Under the pieces are notes generated by a model, which did not search any database, was not told where the DNA came from, and saw only the letters and a list, made by a program, of their open reading frames with translations. A DNA stretch of 64,000 bases from Chionoecetes opilio (lineage: Eukaryota; Arthropoda; Malacostraca; Decapoda; Majidae). The position numbers were made by a program, and so were the translations under genes. Location: NCBI GenBank assembly GCA_016584305.1, contig JACEEZ010000005.1, positions 79,923 to 143,922 on the forward strand, given 5' to 3'. This document shows, one piece after another, positions 21,150 through 43,246 of the stretch; position 1 is the stretch's first letter; each line of letters opens with the position of its first letter.

Positions 21150-22670
21150 TCTTTAACCGAGACCACCGAGAGACAAGGCCTGGGACATCGCCCGTAACGT
21201 CACACCATAAGGATACCACCCGCTCCGCTCCCCGTACAAGTTTACCTACCTAATATGATGTTTATCAGTATAAAAGATATACTGTTATCTTCGGAAATGT
21301 TTGTTCTATAATAGTATCAAATAAAAAATCGTAAAACACACAAAGAAAATGCCATTATGAGACTTTAAAAAAATATGCATTAACTTAAACTTTTCGCCAT
21401 TTAATATTTTGCTCGCAAACATTTTACATTGAGAATATCAATAGAAGCGGAATTGAATTAGCTTTCCATTGATATATTTCGTTTAGTGATAAATGAATTA
21501 GCGGCATGCGTAAATTTGCGTTAACTATATATAAAAAATCATGAAATCGGGTAATTTCCTACCTAATACATGTTTATCCGTATAAAATATATACTGTTAT
21601 CTTCGGAAATGTTTGTTCTATAATATTATCAAATAAAAAACCGTAAAACACACTAAAGAAATGCCATTATGAGACTTTCAAGAAATATGCATGAACTTAA
21701 ACTTTTCGCCATTTAATATTTTGAGAAAAAACATTTTACATGGAGAATATCAATAAAAGCGGAATTTAATTAGCTTTCCATTGATATATTTCCTTTTCTG
21801 ATAAATGAATTAAAACCATGCATAAATTAGCGTTAACTAAATAAATACTATCATGAAATCGGGTAATTTTTCCCGATTGATGATGTTATTTATTTAGTTA
21901 ACGCTAATTTATGCATGGTTCTAATTCATTTATCAGAAAAGGAAATATATCAATGGAAAGCTAATTAAATTCCGTTTCTATTGATATCCTCCCTGTAAAA
22001 GGTTTTTTCTCAAAATATTAAATGGCGAAAAGTTTAAGTTCACGCATATTTCTTGAAAGTCTCATAATGGCACTTCTTTAGTGTGTTTTACGGTTTTTTA
22101 TTTGATAATATTATAGAACAAACATTTCCGAAGATAACAGTATATATTTTATACGGATAAACATATATTAGGTAGGAAATTACCCGATTTCATGATTTTT
22201 TATATCTAGTTAACGCTAATTTATGTATGCCGCTACTTCATTTATCACTAAACGAAATATATCAATGGAAAGCTAATTCAATTCCGCTTCTATTGATATT
22301 CTCCATGTAAAATGTTTGCGAGCAAAATATTAAATGGCGAAGAGTTTAAGTTAATGCATATTTTTTTTAAGTCTCATAATGGCATTTTCTTTGTGNNNNN
22401 NNNNNNNNNNNNNNNNNNNNNNNNNNNNNNNNNNNNNNNNNNNNNNNNNNNNNTGCTCCTTACGGTTTTTTATTTGTAGAATATTTATAGAACAAACATT
22501 TCCGAAGAGATAACAGTACATCTTTTTATACCGATAACCATTATATTAGGTAGGTAAACTTTAAACTTTGTACGGGGGAGCGGAACGGGGGTTATCCCTT
22601 TGGTTGTTGACTGCACGGGCGATGTACCAGGCTTATAATGCTCGGTGGCCAACGCTTAAAACTCTGTGAA
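21150..22670. mobile_element. Large fold-back element (about 1.5 kb palindrome)
   Basis: The left arm (about 21150-21863) and right arm (about 21872-22670) are inverted copies around a centre near 21867 (ATCGGG...CCCGAT). Each arm itself contains two tandem units of about 310 bp that share TGTTATCTTCGGAAATGTTT and CTTTTCGCCATTTAATATTT. The outermost part includes ACATCGCCCGT and CGCTCCCC segments. No coding frame is visible. Part of the right arm is an N gap. Confidence 0.85.
22396..22453. other. Assembly gap (58 N)
   Basis: A run of 58 N lies within the right arm of the palindrome, where assembly of inverted arms is hard. Confidence 1.
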
Positions 22671-23189
22671 AATAAACCATTTATCAAGCTTTCAAGCGGT
22701 TAAATATTATCAACCGAATTTTTAATAAATTACTCAGAAATTGTTTCGTACAATTACAAAAACATGTTAACATAAATAAATATTAAATAGATGAAAGCAT
22801 ACATAAAAAAAAACAATACTAAAGGTATATGCGTTCATGGTATTACATTGTATATTATAGTTCTGGTTTTCAAGGGTCGCGTATTGGATCAATTTTCTGT
22901 TTAGTGGTCACGCCACGTTACCTCAGGACCTGAGTATCCCCTATTCCGACGTGCGAGTGTCCTGACCGCGTGTAAAATTGGCTTTGGTTTTCTTGGTTTT
23001 ATGGTTTAAAATGGCCCAGCAAAGCTGAATAGTACACACGTGCGATCAATGGTAGGATAATTGAGTGGAACATAAATTTGAAAAAAGATCCATGGATTTA
23101 CGTGTGATATCATTGAGGAGTACTGTAGGACAAAATTTCGTGTCAGAAAACCTGCACATAAACAGCTGGTTCTTGTAACGTGTCTTCAC
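22671..23189. other. No gene seen
   Basis: A/T-rich sequence without a recognised repeat or exon. Confidence 0.4.
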
Positions 23190-23525
23190 GGTGCCTCTTT
23201 AACCACGGTGCAAAGGAGGATTAGTGCCTTTAACCATGGTGCAAAGGAGATTAGTGCCTTTAACCCTGGTGCAAAGGAGATTAGTGCCTTCGCCAGGGTG
23301 CAAAGGAGTAGTTGCTTTAACCATGGTGCAAAGGAGATTAGTGCCTTAACCATGGTGCAAAGGAGATTAGTGCCCTTTAACATGGTGTAAAGGAGTTAGT
23401 GCCTTAACCAGGGTGCAAAAGGAGATTAGTGACCTTTACCATGGTGCAAAGGAGAGATTCAGGCCTTTAACCAGGGTGCAAAGGAGATTAGTTGCCTTTA
23501 ACCAGGGTGCAAAGGAGATTAGTGC
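23190..23525. repeat. Minisatellite, unit about 29 bp
   Basis: About a dozen units of the type GGTGCAAAGGAGATTAGTGC + CTTTAACCAT, with CATGG, CCTGG and CAGGG variants and one-base indels. Open frames on both strands are repeat artefacts. Confidence 0.92.
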
Positions 23526-24599
23526 GACAAAGATTTCAGACAAGTGGAAGAGGGGCAAACAAAAAAAAAATCTGGAAATCTCGATGCATCCTGGTTGAAT
23601 ATTAATGAGAATGAAATCAAGGAAAACACTTTGGTTCCTGAAACTGCGATGGGTCGAGTCTGTAGTTATATCCCCCGTAATGTGGGTGACTGCTGACGGT
23701 GGGTGTATCGTGCGAAATCTCCGGGAGCGTGATGTGGGGACCCTCCTCGGAGGATGCGTGGACACAAGATAACGATTCAGGTCATCACGCAGGATGTTGA
23801 TCTGAGTCATCTTTATATGTTGAGGGACCACAATATCACCACCTTCACTACTACCACTACTACACACTAGTGACTGCTACCAATACTTACTATTACCCAC
23901 TTTTTCATACAATTCAGGCCTATTGGCGTTGTAGGCAGATAATTTAGGTCACACGTTGGAAATATGATCTGATCATCCGACATCTTTTGTATCCGAGAGA
24001 CTGTGTTGACCACAGAGATTCATCCATTCACGTATACAATATACCAATACTACAATTACTACAGTGCTACCAAGACTACGACTGCCACTTGATTTTCAGG
24101 ACATTCAGCCTATAGGTCGATAGACAGTGTTTTCCTTGAGGGCTCGAGGTTTTAGCCTTAGTGTTCATGTGAGGTTTGTGATAGCTGGACCTGACCGTGG
24201 TGGCATGCAGGTCAGGGGTGGTATGGTTTATTCATATTCTTGGTTAAAAACGCTTACCGGCCCTATAGTACGGATTCAAAATTAGCTTATTAAGGGCTAG
24301 TAGGTAGTTCAGCTTTTAACCATACCAGTGTTGTGTTTAAACATATGCAAGGTGGTTTGAAAGTGATGGTTAAAAAAGCTAGAAGTGGCCCGGAGAACGG
24401 GAGAACTTATTCTACAGGAAATACAAAGTGAGGGCCTCACGGCCTCCTCTGGTAGCTTCATTATTTTCTTATGTTCTTTATGTTCTTAATCCTTATCCAG
24501 AGTCTGAAAACTGCCACAGTGGACCTGTAATTTTGGCGGGCATATGACATGTTTAATAGATATGAGCTACCACAAACCGCAAACATCGATCAATTATCC
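23526..24599. other. No gene; a diverged SINE-A-like piece
   Basis: Mostly unrecognised sequence. The stretch at 24110-24235 (CAGCCTATAGGTCGATAGAC, TTCATGTGAGGTTTGTGATA) resembles a diverged 3' half of SINE family A; this is a weak match. Confidence 0.35.
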
Positions 24600-25335
24600 C
24601 ATCTGGAAATTTAGTGTTATTGAATAAATACGAATGCAATGTACAACTGAAAAAGATTGTATATTCATTTTGAAAAAATATTAATATAATGTTATTTACG
24701 CGGCAAAAATTAGATGTATACACCTGAATTAGAGATACGTCATGAACAGTATTACTACATGTGTTGTGTATGGCACACCTCTACCACATGTTGTTCTGTT
24801 TGTATGTCACCACATACACACAGGCGCTCCTCGAGAGGAAGGCGACCACGTCCGCGCCTGTTCCAGCGTCCCGTTTCCACTACTAAACTATGACCACAGA
24901 CTCGAAAACGTGTAAACGACATCCTATGTAGGTCGTTAATTACATGTTTCTTTTCATAAATGTCATGTACTTTAAATTCAGGGTTATTGTTTTATATACA
25001 TTGCATCATGTTGCCTCAGAGTTAGCAATTGTATTATGTACATTATACAACATAGAGGACATGTGAGGGACATTATTGTGTGTCATGTGGGCCACAAGTT
25101 TTCCAACCGAGGTATTTAAAGACATAACATACTTAAGAGCGAAAGACAAAGGGTCATCGTTCATGTTACGTCTCTCTGACCACATACTATGATAAAACTT
25201 GTGTTGTTTGTGTCTTAGAAGGTCAGGCAGCGAGGGGTATCCTAACTCAGCATAACATACATTATTGGTAGTGGCTCTCCTTACCCCTAACAACTCCTTC
25301 ATGGCCCAAAACTACCCAAGACTCACAGCCATACA
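24600..25335 (-). pseudogene. Non-LTR element 3' coding fragment (second LINE family)
   Basis: The - strand frame from about 25335 gives SLLYGCESW, then after a frameshift MKELLGVRRATTNNVCYAEL and LRHKQHKFYHSMWSERR. It continues through an intervening stop to HRMSFTRFRVCGHSLVVETG and RGRGRLPLEERLCVC. This is the post-RT region of a non-LTR element different from the 2622 family. The upstream side is cut by a CA tract and the 3' side fades near 24600. It is inactive. Confidence 0.7.
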
Positions 25336-25346
25336 GTAAAGAGAGA

Positions 25347-26340
<994 letters not shown>

Positions 26341-26546
26341 ATGAGGTTTCTCCAAGTGATTTTACACTTTAAAGCAGCTTTCCTCTGTGGTCGGGAGTCC
26401 CCTAAGGTGGTCTGCCAAGACGCATCCTTAAGAGTCCTCCCCTACCTCTTCAACTCTAGGGGAATCAAATTATTCACCCTCCGCACACATCGTTGTCCCC
26501 TCACTAGTAACTCCACTGACCTCACAATTCCCTGTCCAACAGTATG

Positions 26547-26791
26547 GAATTTAGCTATTTTCCTGAAGGCCATTGCGAACGAGGCATTTCTCCCTTAAAA
26601 ATTAATATATCTTCCACTTTTGAGCCCCATAAAACCTTTCCCTTGGACTCAATAAATAATTATTTATTCTCAATAAATAATTATTTATTGAGTCTAAGGG
26701 ACAGGTTTTATGGGGCTCAAAAGTGGGAGATATATTAATTATTAAGAGAGAAATGCCTCGTTCGCAATGGCCTCCAGGAAAATAGCAAAGT
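26547..26791. repeat. Inverted repeat (arms about 122 bp)
   Basis: The left arm from TTAGCTATTTTCCTGAAGGC is matched in reverse by the right arm ending GGCCTCCAGGAAAATAGC. The centre is AATAAATAATTATTTATT near 26670. By eye the arms differ at only a few positions. The open frame at 26341-26598 enters the left arm and is not supported as a gene. Confidence 0.85.
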
Positions 26792-26934
26792 TCTGTTCAA
26801 TATTCAATATCTGTACTCCAATGTTTATCCCATGATTTTAAAATCTTACTTAAGGTGTGATAGCCTTCCCGGAGGTGTTGAGCCGGGTCATTTATTGTGG
26901 GATCTTGTATGTCTTCCCTAGTTTCTAATAAGGG

Positions 26935-27430
26935 ATGGCCAATGTTATAGATTTAATAGCTACAGAAGGGAAGTACCACAAGCAATGCTATGTTGAATTC
27001 GAGCGAAGGTTGAAAAGAAAGAGAGCACGTCATTCTGAGTGCTCAGATCCAATCCTGAATGACCTAGGGGACATGTTATTGGCGGGCCTGTCTGCTGGTA
27101 ATGTGTATGATATGGGAAAAGCTTGGGAGAAGTATGTGGAACTATCTAATGCAACGGAGCAAGCTATCCCTGAAAGCTACTTGTCCAGAAGGCAGACGTT
27201 ATAGACTGCTATGCAGAAGGTTATTGGTGATGAAGGTTCCTTATAAGACCATGCAATTGAAAAGGACTAATTCTTCTTTTTCCTGCAGTGACAAATCTCA
27301 GTATGTTATTGCCAGTGCCCTGTCAGAGATCTCTGAGGGAAAGGATGACTGTGATAGTACATCCATGACATCCGAACAACAGCTCCTTTCAGTCAATGAG
27401 TTGTACCACGCATGTTACCTGGGTTATTAA
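26935..27430 (+). pseudogene. Unidentified protein remnant, two frames
   Basis: The first frame (26935-27204, 89 codons) has VIDLIATEGKYHKQCYVEF, in which YHKxCY looks like part of a metal-binding site, followed by a Lys/Arg-rich stretch. It ends at a stop, and a shifted frame continues with KSQYVIASALSEISEGKDDC. The style is that of a transposon or domesticated-transposon protein. From memory, similar N-terminal blocks occur with the nuclease family found at 51152, but this is not established. Upstream and downstream parts are missing. Confidence 0.35.
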
Positions 27431-27702
27431 ATAATTTATGTACGGCCTTTGACCTTTGACAGTGATTTTGAATTTTGTTGAATTGTGCCCATTTTCAAAC
27501 CTACCCGGTATATTTAACCCATAAGTGCACCTAGCAAGTTTCGCCATAATCCGTCAATCTGTTCTCGAGTTATCGTGTTCACAGACAGACAGACAGAGAC
27601 ACACACATAGATGCAGACGAAAACACTACTCCCAATTCCCTTCGTGGACGGTTATAATAATTATTATAACCGCCCTGGAAGGAAAACAAAATATTGCAAG
27701 TG
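27431..27702. other. Upstream region of the astacin gene, repeat-like
   Basis: It holds a CAGACAGACAGAGACACACA low-complexity stretch and a GGTTATAATAATTATTATAACC palindromic segment (27649-27671). No clear TATA box was identified. Confidence 0.35.
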
Positions 27703-37175
<9,473 letters not shown>

Positions 37176-37296
37176 GGGAACCACTTGTAGACTTGTAGAC
37201 CTGGAAACTGACCTAGCCATCATACAACCAATATATATCAGCGTGTTCTCCAATGTCCTTTGACTTGAATACCTTTAAGAGAGAATTCTGAAACTG

Positions 37297-37302
37297 AATA
37301 AA
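37297..37302 (+). promoter_or_regulatory. Candidate poly(A) signal of the astacin gene
   Basis: AATAAA lies 122 bases after the stop codon, in an A/T-rich 3' region. It is the first canonical signal after the stop. Confidence 0.6.
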
Positions 37303-37400
37303 CCTTCCTTCTTGAAACTATGTCACAGTACATATTTTAGGAACAAGGGATTAAATGCTTTCTTTCAACATGTTCTACAGTTCTTGGGGAGCCTCCTGAG

Positions 37401-37593
37401 TAAAATAAGATGTAAAATAAGATAAAATAGGGTAAACTAGGGTGAAAAATAAGGTAAAATAGGGTTAGATAAGGCTAAAATAGAGTAAAATATGTGCAAA
37501 GTAGGTTAAAATAGGTTCAAATAGTGTTAGTTAAGTCTAAAATAGGGTAAAATAAGGGTAGATGAGGGTAAAATATGGGTAAAATATGGTAAA
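37401..37593. repeat. TAAAATAGGG-like minisatellite
   Basis: Degenerate 10-15-base units of the type TAAAATAGGG repeat over about 190 bases. Confidence 0.8.
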
Positions 37594-37623
37594 ATGTCCA
37601 CATATCTAAACTTATCTTCCGCC

Positions 37624-37945
37624 GTGTGTGGGTTGTCACTAGGAGGTTCCCGTGGTGTAACGGGAAGCACAGCCACCCGGCATGCGGAAGGCCCGGGTTC
37701 GAATCCCGAGTGGTGCAACCTTTATTGGTGAGACCCCCTACTCTAACATGGCGCAGTGAGTAGGATCGTGGATGCACATTCCCCCGGTTAGGCCTGCGGG
37801 AGGCAGCCTTAGGGGGGAGATGTGTGGGTTGTCACTAGGAGGTTCCCGTGGTGTAACGGGAAGTACAGCCGCCCGGCATGCGGAAGGTCCCGGGTTCGAA
37901 TCCCGAGTGGTGCAACCTTTATTGGTGAGACCCCCTACTCTAACA
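37624..37945 (+). repeat. Tandem tRNA-like repeat units (two, period 196 bp)
   Basis: Two units contain tRNA-like heads at 37645-37720 and 37841-37917. Each has a box A-type TGGTGTAACGGG and a perfect box B GGTTCGAATCCC, with an anticodon-like loop in a CCGC/GCGG stem. The acceptor ends pair only partly (GGTT with AACC), so these are tRNA-derived repeats rather than functional tRNAs. Confidence 0.7.
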
Positions 37946-38691
37946 CGCCGCCATCCATTTTCCCTTCTCAAAACTTCAATATACTCTTTTATATATAGAT
38001 AAGCATATCGTCATAAACTATTACCATCCCCTTGTAGAAGAAAGCCTCAATCAATACTAAGTAAAATAAAGGCGTTTCATCACTCTGATCTGATGAACTC
38101 CACCTAGTAAAGGCAAACGCATACTCGGCTGCTCGTCTATACTCACCGAGGCATTAGTGGGATTAACTAAGTATCCCGCTGCATATACTGTACTGACTGA
38201 TATCTGTGTATTAATCACCACTCGAGCAATCTTTACTTGCCAAGAAAGAGTACAAGGGAAGACATGAAAGAGCCTCCGTTTTAACACACACAAACAAGAC
38301 CTCGAGCACTAACAACCCTGTAAGTGCCGCCTGTTCAGCCCTCGCATGACTGCTGTATGATTCCAGGGTAAGCTTTTATGTGTTAAAGCATCTATTATAT
38401 TTATTTTGTATTTGTGCATTAAGAATATCATATTGCAACAAATAAAATAAAGCGAAAATATGTAATCTTTGTAATGTAAAGTACAGGATGGCGAGTAAGC
38501 TCAGGGCAGATATATAATTATTTATTAGCTTTCATTGAATCCATAGAAGCAAGATAGAAAATAAATAACCATAACATTTTAAAAAGATGTCAAGGTCATC
38601 TGCTGATCTTACCATAAATGTAATGCCGACTGCATAGACACATGAGGCACATGGCACAACATAATAGTTGAGACATGAGAATTAACCCTTT

Positions 38692-38915
38692 GAGGCCCAG
38701 AACGTAATTTCCATTGTAATTTAGCTACCATTAGACGATTGAATGTAATATAAGCAATATTTTTAAATTGAAGATAAGCAATATTTTATAGACATGACCT
38801 GTTTAGTATCTTGTCGACTAACTGATTTGGTATATTAAGTGACTTTTCTTAATTTTATGGCTCGACAACATACATTTTTTATAGCAAAGGAAAGATCTGG
38901 GCGTGAAGGGGTTAA
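38692..38915. mobile_element. piggyBac-type MITE, copy 1
   Basis: TTAA flanks both sides. The ends CCCTTTGAGGCCCAGA and TCTGGGCGTGAAGGGG are inverted. A second copy lies at 46841. It has no coding capacity. Confidence 0.75.
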
Positions 38916-39549
38916 AGAAATATTTGCCAAGACATATTGGTATATCGATCAGCATATGAAGAAACCCACAGCTGTTTAACAGGGTTTATTCTTATGAAAC
39001 AAAGGTCATAGGCATCCATGATAACCTAATAAGCAGGCAGCATACATGACTATAGATAGGCTACGTGCAACTTAAACACACACAAGAAACATTACATATT
39101 GTGATTCAGAGAGATTTTAATTAAGTTCAGGAGGACGGACAGATACTCTGGGTGTTAGTTCTTTTCCAAATTGCACAGAACACAACAATGCTTGAAAAAA
39201 ATTAAGTAATATATATTTTTTGAGCTTAGATTTTAAAACGATAAATACAATGGTGGAGATTGGCATAATCAGATAAGGAAGATAAATAATAATGAGATGA
39301 ATACGATAAGGAAGAATGATCCGGTGATAAAGAGATAAGGTAAATATGTCATTAGAAAAGTAGCTATATATAATTCAAGTGTTCAGCAACATGTTAAGCA
39401 TTGTTCTGACCATTACTGTTCTTAGTGATGATATTATAGGTGTAATACTTTCTTTGTTAGTCTGGATTACATGCATATGTAACTTGAAGAAAAATTACTC
39501 AATGTAGAAACGTCTGTAATCTTCTTCCATACCTCTCAACATCTCCTCG

Positions 39550-40119
39550 GTCTGATTTTCTACTAGGGAAGGGGCGTGGGTAATTACCTAGGGGGGCGTG
39601 GGTAATTACCTAGGGGGGCGTGGGTAATTACCTAGGGGGGCGTGAGCCACGAGGGAAAAGAGAAAAAGGAAGAACTGCCAAGTATTTAACTTGAAGCTCG
39701 GCCTTCGCTTTAACATAAAGCTCACTCGCGAGGGTGAGCGAAGAAAGTCGCTACAGAGAAGCAAGTGTGGCTGAACAACTCTGCGGTGACGCCTTGCCAT
39801 ATTTCACTAACTCCGTAGAGTTTATTGCAATGGTATTTTTTGTTATTATCATTGCCATTAATACTGTTATTTCAATAATGATTATTAGAGCGCGTAGCTT
39901 CTGGTGTGCGGTGGCCCTTAAACGTGATCTTAACTAATCTACTATGGTGTAAATTTGTAATTATGTGCACAATAATAGTGCTAAAAACACGCATTTTTCT
40001 GTTTTCTTTCTGATTCTGGATTGTTTTGATATATCTTGGTTGAAGAAGTGAAGGAGGGCATGGAGGCAAGAACCAACTACTAACGGGGGCGTGGTGGTAA
40101 AAAGGTTAAGAATCACTGC
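39550..40119. mobile_element. hAT-type MITE within arm A
   Basis: The right end reads GGTTAAGAATCACTG (- strand CAGTGATTCTTAACC). The left end is a degraded GGGGCGTGGG stretch with three tandem GGCGTGGGTAATTACCTAGG units. The arm B copy shows a better left match (GGTTAAGAACC). CTATAGAG-like flanks suggest an 8-bp duplication with a mismatch. Confidence 0.6.
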
Positions 40120-40736
40120 TATAGAGTGTACGCAACCATTGTTGTGTCTAGCTAATGAACCGTAGCATTTCTTGAATTTTTTTTTTATCCAGATGCAAGA
40201 GCGTGAAATGAATAACAAGACTATCTGACATTATTAACAATTCATTAGTGTTCAAGTCTTCGTATATTTAGGTTCAGCGTCTAGTCAAACTATCGTTGTG
40301 TTAATGAATGATTCCCGCCATCAATGTAATTCTATGCGGTGAAGAATGAGATTTGCATTTTAGTCAACGATAACCAAAGCACTGCGAGTACTTTGCTTAT
40401 GAACATGCTATCTTACAGTACAATACAGGTTAAAAATAAGCATATGAAACTCATATACGTCAAGGCTATTTACTCCACCGAGGCATCAGTGAACGGTGCT
40501 CCGAAGTTTCGACACTGGGTTTGATTGTTTTGCTGGCCGGTAATTGGAGGAGGCGATCAGTGGCGAGCTGGCGGCCACACGCGGACGAGTTGCCGCTGAG
40601 GGGTGTGCCGACAACTTACTATTACGGACCAGAAGAGAACAAGTCTGTGCCTGGAGACTGAGAAAGATCTGGAGGGAGAAACCAACGAAGATGAAAGGAT
40701 AAAGTAATATGGATCAATTTGTGGTAAGTGTTTGTA

Positions 40737-42010
40737 TGAAGTGAGTGGCTGTTATGGCGTGCGTGTGATGGGAGTGGCTGTTATGGCGTGCGTGTGATGG
40801 AGTGGCTGTTGTGGCGTGCGTGTGATGGAGTGGCTGTTGTGGCGTGCGTGTGATGGAGTGGCTGTTGTGGCGTGCGTGTGATGGAGTGAGTGTTGTGTCG
40901 TGCGTGTGATGGAGTGGCTGTTGTGGCGTGCGTGTGATGGAGTGGCTGTTGTGGCGTGCGTGTGATGGAGTGGCTGTTGTGGCGTGCGTGTGATGGAGTG
41001 GCTGTTGTGGCGTGCGTGTGATGGAGTGGCTGTTGTGGCGTGCGTGTGATGGAGTGGCGTGGTTTTGTGTGGCTGTTGTGGGGTGTGTGATGGAGTGGCT
41101 GTTGTGGCGTGCGTGTGATGGGAGTGGCTGTTGTGGCGTGCGTGTGATGGAGTGGCTGTTGTGGCGTGCGTGTGATGGAGTGGCTGTTGTGGCGTGCGTG
41201 TGATGGAGTGGCTGTTGTGGCGTGCGTGTGATGGAGTGGCTGTTGTGGCGTGCGTGTGATGGAGTGGCTGTTGTGGCGTGCGTGTGATGGAGTGGCTGTT
41301 GTGGCGTGCGTGTGATGGAGTGGCTGTTGTGGCGTGCGTGTGATGGAGTGGCTGTTGTGGCGTGCGTGTGATGGAGTGGCTGTTGTGGCGTGCGTGTGAT
41401 GGAGTGGCTGTTGTGGCGTGCGTGTTGATGGAGTGGCTGTTGTGGCGTGCGTGTGATGGAGTGGCTGTTGTGGCGTGCGTGTGGAGCTGTTGTGGCGTGC
41501 GTGTGAGGAGTGGGCTTTTGCGTCGTGTGATGGAGTGGCTGTTGTGGCGTGCGTGTGATGGGAGTGCTGTTGGGCGTGCGTGTGATGGGTGGCGTGTTTG
41601 GAGTGGCTGTTGTGCATCGTGTGTCGTTGAGGCGTGCGTGTGATGGATGGCGTTGTGCTCGTGTGAGGAGTGGGTTGTGCGTGCGTGTGATGGATGGCAG
41701 TTGTGGCGTGCGTGTATGGGTGGCAGTTGTGGCGGGGTGTGATGGAGTGCAGTTAAGGGGCGTGTGATGGAGTGGCTGTTTGTGGCGTGCAGTGATGGAG
41801 TGGCTGTTGTGGCTGCGTGTGATGATGCTGTTTTCGTAGAGTCGTGCTGGATGAGTGCTGTTTGGCGTGCGTGTGAGCATGGCTGTTGTGGCGGCGTGTG
41901 ATGGAGTGGCTTTGTGGCGTGCGTGTGGAGTGGCAGTTGTGGCGTGGTGTGATGAGTGGCATGTTGTGGCGTGTGTGATGTTAGTGCCATTGGCGGGCGT
42001 TGTTACCATT
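40737..42010. repeat. 28-bp minisatellite array, arm A
   Basis: Units of GTGTGATGGAGTGGCTGTTG + TGGCGTGC, 28 bp, near-identical in 40780-41450 and increasingly degraded towards 42010. The 431-, 412- and 278-residue - strand frames (HHTHATTATPSH type) arise only because 28 bp reads through all three frames without stops. Confidence 0.97.
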
Positions 42011-43245
42011 GTGCAAGGGGTGTAAGTTGGACTGTTGTGGCGGCGTGTTATCCAGTTTGTAGCGAGATGAGTGACTGTTTATCTTGGTGAAGCAGTTGTG
42101 GCGTGCCGTCTAAGTTACTGTTATAAGCTGATTGGTGTGATGGGATGCATGTATCAGTGGAGACTTATGGGGCTTTTCGCCGTGTATGGGTATGTACATG
42201 TTTGGCGAGGTCACATGATACAGTTTCTGCGTACAGGAGTCTGTTAGTCAATGCTTTTCGTTTATACTTCTCTCTGAGTGACTGTTTCAATGCGTGTTAA
42301 ATGCCGCAAGTGCTCTTTTGCTGCTTGTAGTTATTTGGTGCATGTCATGCTCTTCTGAACTTGTAAACTGATGCTCCATTGTGGCGTGCGTGCTACAGGG
42401 CTTTCGTCTATTATGATCCCTGTTTGCTGGTCCATCTCGCTGCAAGGTTAATCATATCTTTATCTTTCACCCTTCAACTGAGTCAACTCTGGAACTTTGT
42501 CCTGTTTCGTTATTTTTTCACTTTCTAGACTTAACTAAGACGACGGTACAGACGACTTCTCAACTAAATTTGACCTATCTGTTCTTCTATTTTATTATCT
42601 TACATGTCTTACTTGTATAGGAATCTCAACTAACGGCTTTGTGCTACCAGTCTTTGTATGCCTTGGCCAGTCTTGTTAAAAAGTACAATATCAGCGTATT
42701 GGCCTACTGTTATTTATTCTCTTACATGTTCTTAAAACATTTCCCGTTTGTTACCCTTGCCAACTCCATTGTAAAATAAGAAAGTGGTAAGCCCCCTCCT
42801 ATCAAACTTGGGCCCATCTGGCCTTGCTGGCGTATTCTGTATAAGTGCTCTAAATACCTCACCACTGATGACTGAATTCTTTACGTATTATGCTATGCCC
42901 TTATAGCCCTCCCACCCCCTCTCGCTGTTTTTTACCATGGTAACAGTAGCTTACCTTTCATCCAGCTTGTGCCACATGTAAACTCCGCCTGACCTTAGTG
43001 AATACGTCCTTCTTTATGCGAACTCGCCCTTCCCTTGCACCGAACATCCAGATTACTTTTCTAATGCTATACGATCCACTGCGTTAATCTGATTAAGCAA
43101 ATCCTAGACCTAAAAGATAATTAACGGCCCACAAACAAGGTAGAAAAAAATATATATCTACCCATAAAGCTCTGCGACGCTGTTAACGAGTTCAAAGCAC
43201 TAACAAACCCCATCAATATAAATTAAATAAAAATAAGGTATTATT
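42011..43245. other. No gene seen
   Basis: The minisatellite fades into ordinary sequence. No exon or transposon end was recognised. Confidence 0.4.
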
Positions 43246-43246
43246 C

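Larger units (their letters stand above)
39187..42010 (+). repeat. Arm A of a long inverted repeat
   Basis: The whole stretch from AATGCTTG at 39187 to the end of the 28-bp minisatellite is present in reverse at 59370-62975. In a sampled 200-base block the arms look about 95% alike by eye. Contents in order: unique-like sequence, a hAT-type MITE (39550-40119), unique-like sequence and the minisatellite. Arm B has one extra 850-bp element. About 17 kb separates the arms. Confidence 0.88.

Noticed and set aside
23186..23525. Regular repeat array that could suggest a CRISPR
   Set aside because: Units are contiguous with no unique spacers, and the genome is eukaryotic.
40714..42009. Open frames of 431, 412 and 278 codons on the - strand
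   Set aside because: They are readings of a 28-bp minisatellite in three frames (His/Thr/Ala/Pro repeats); there is no domain or splice structure.
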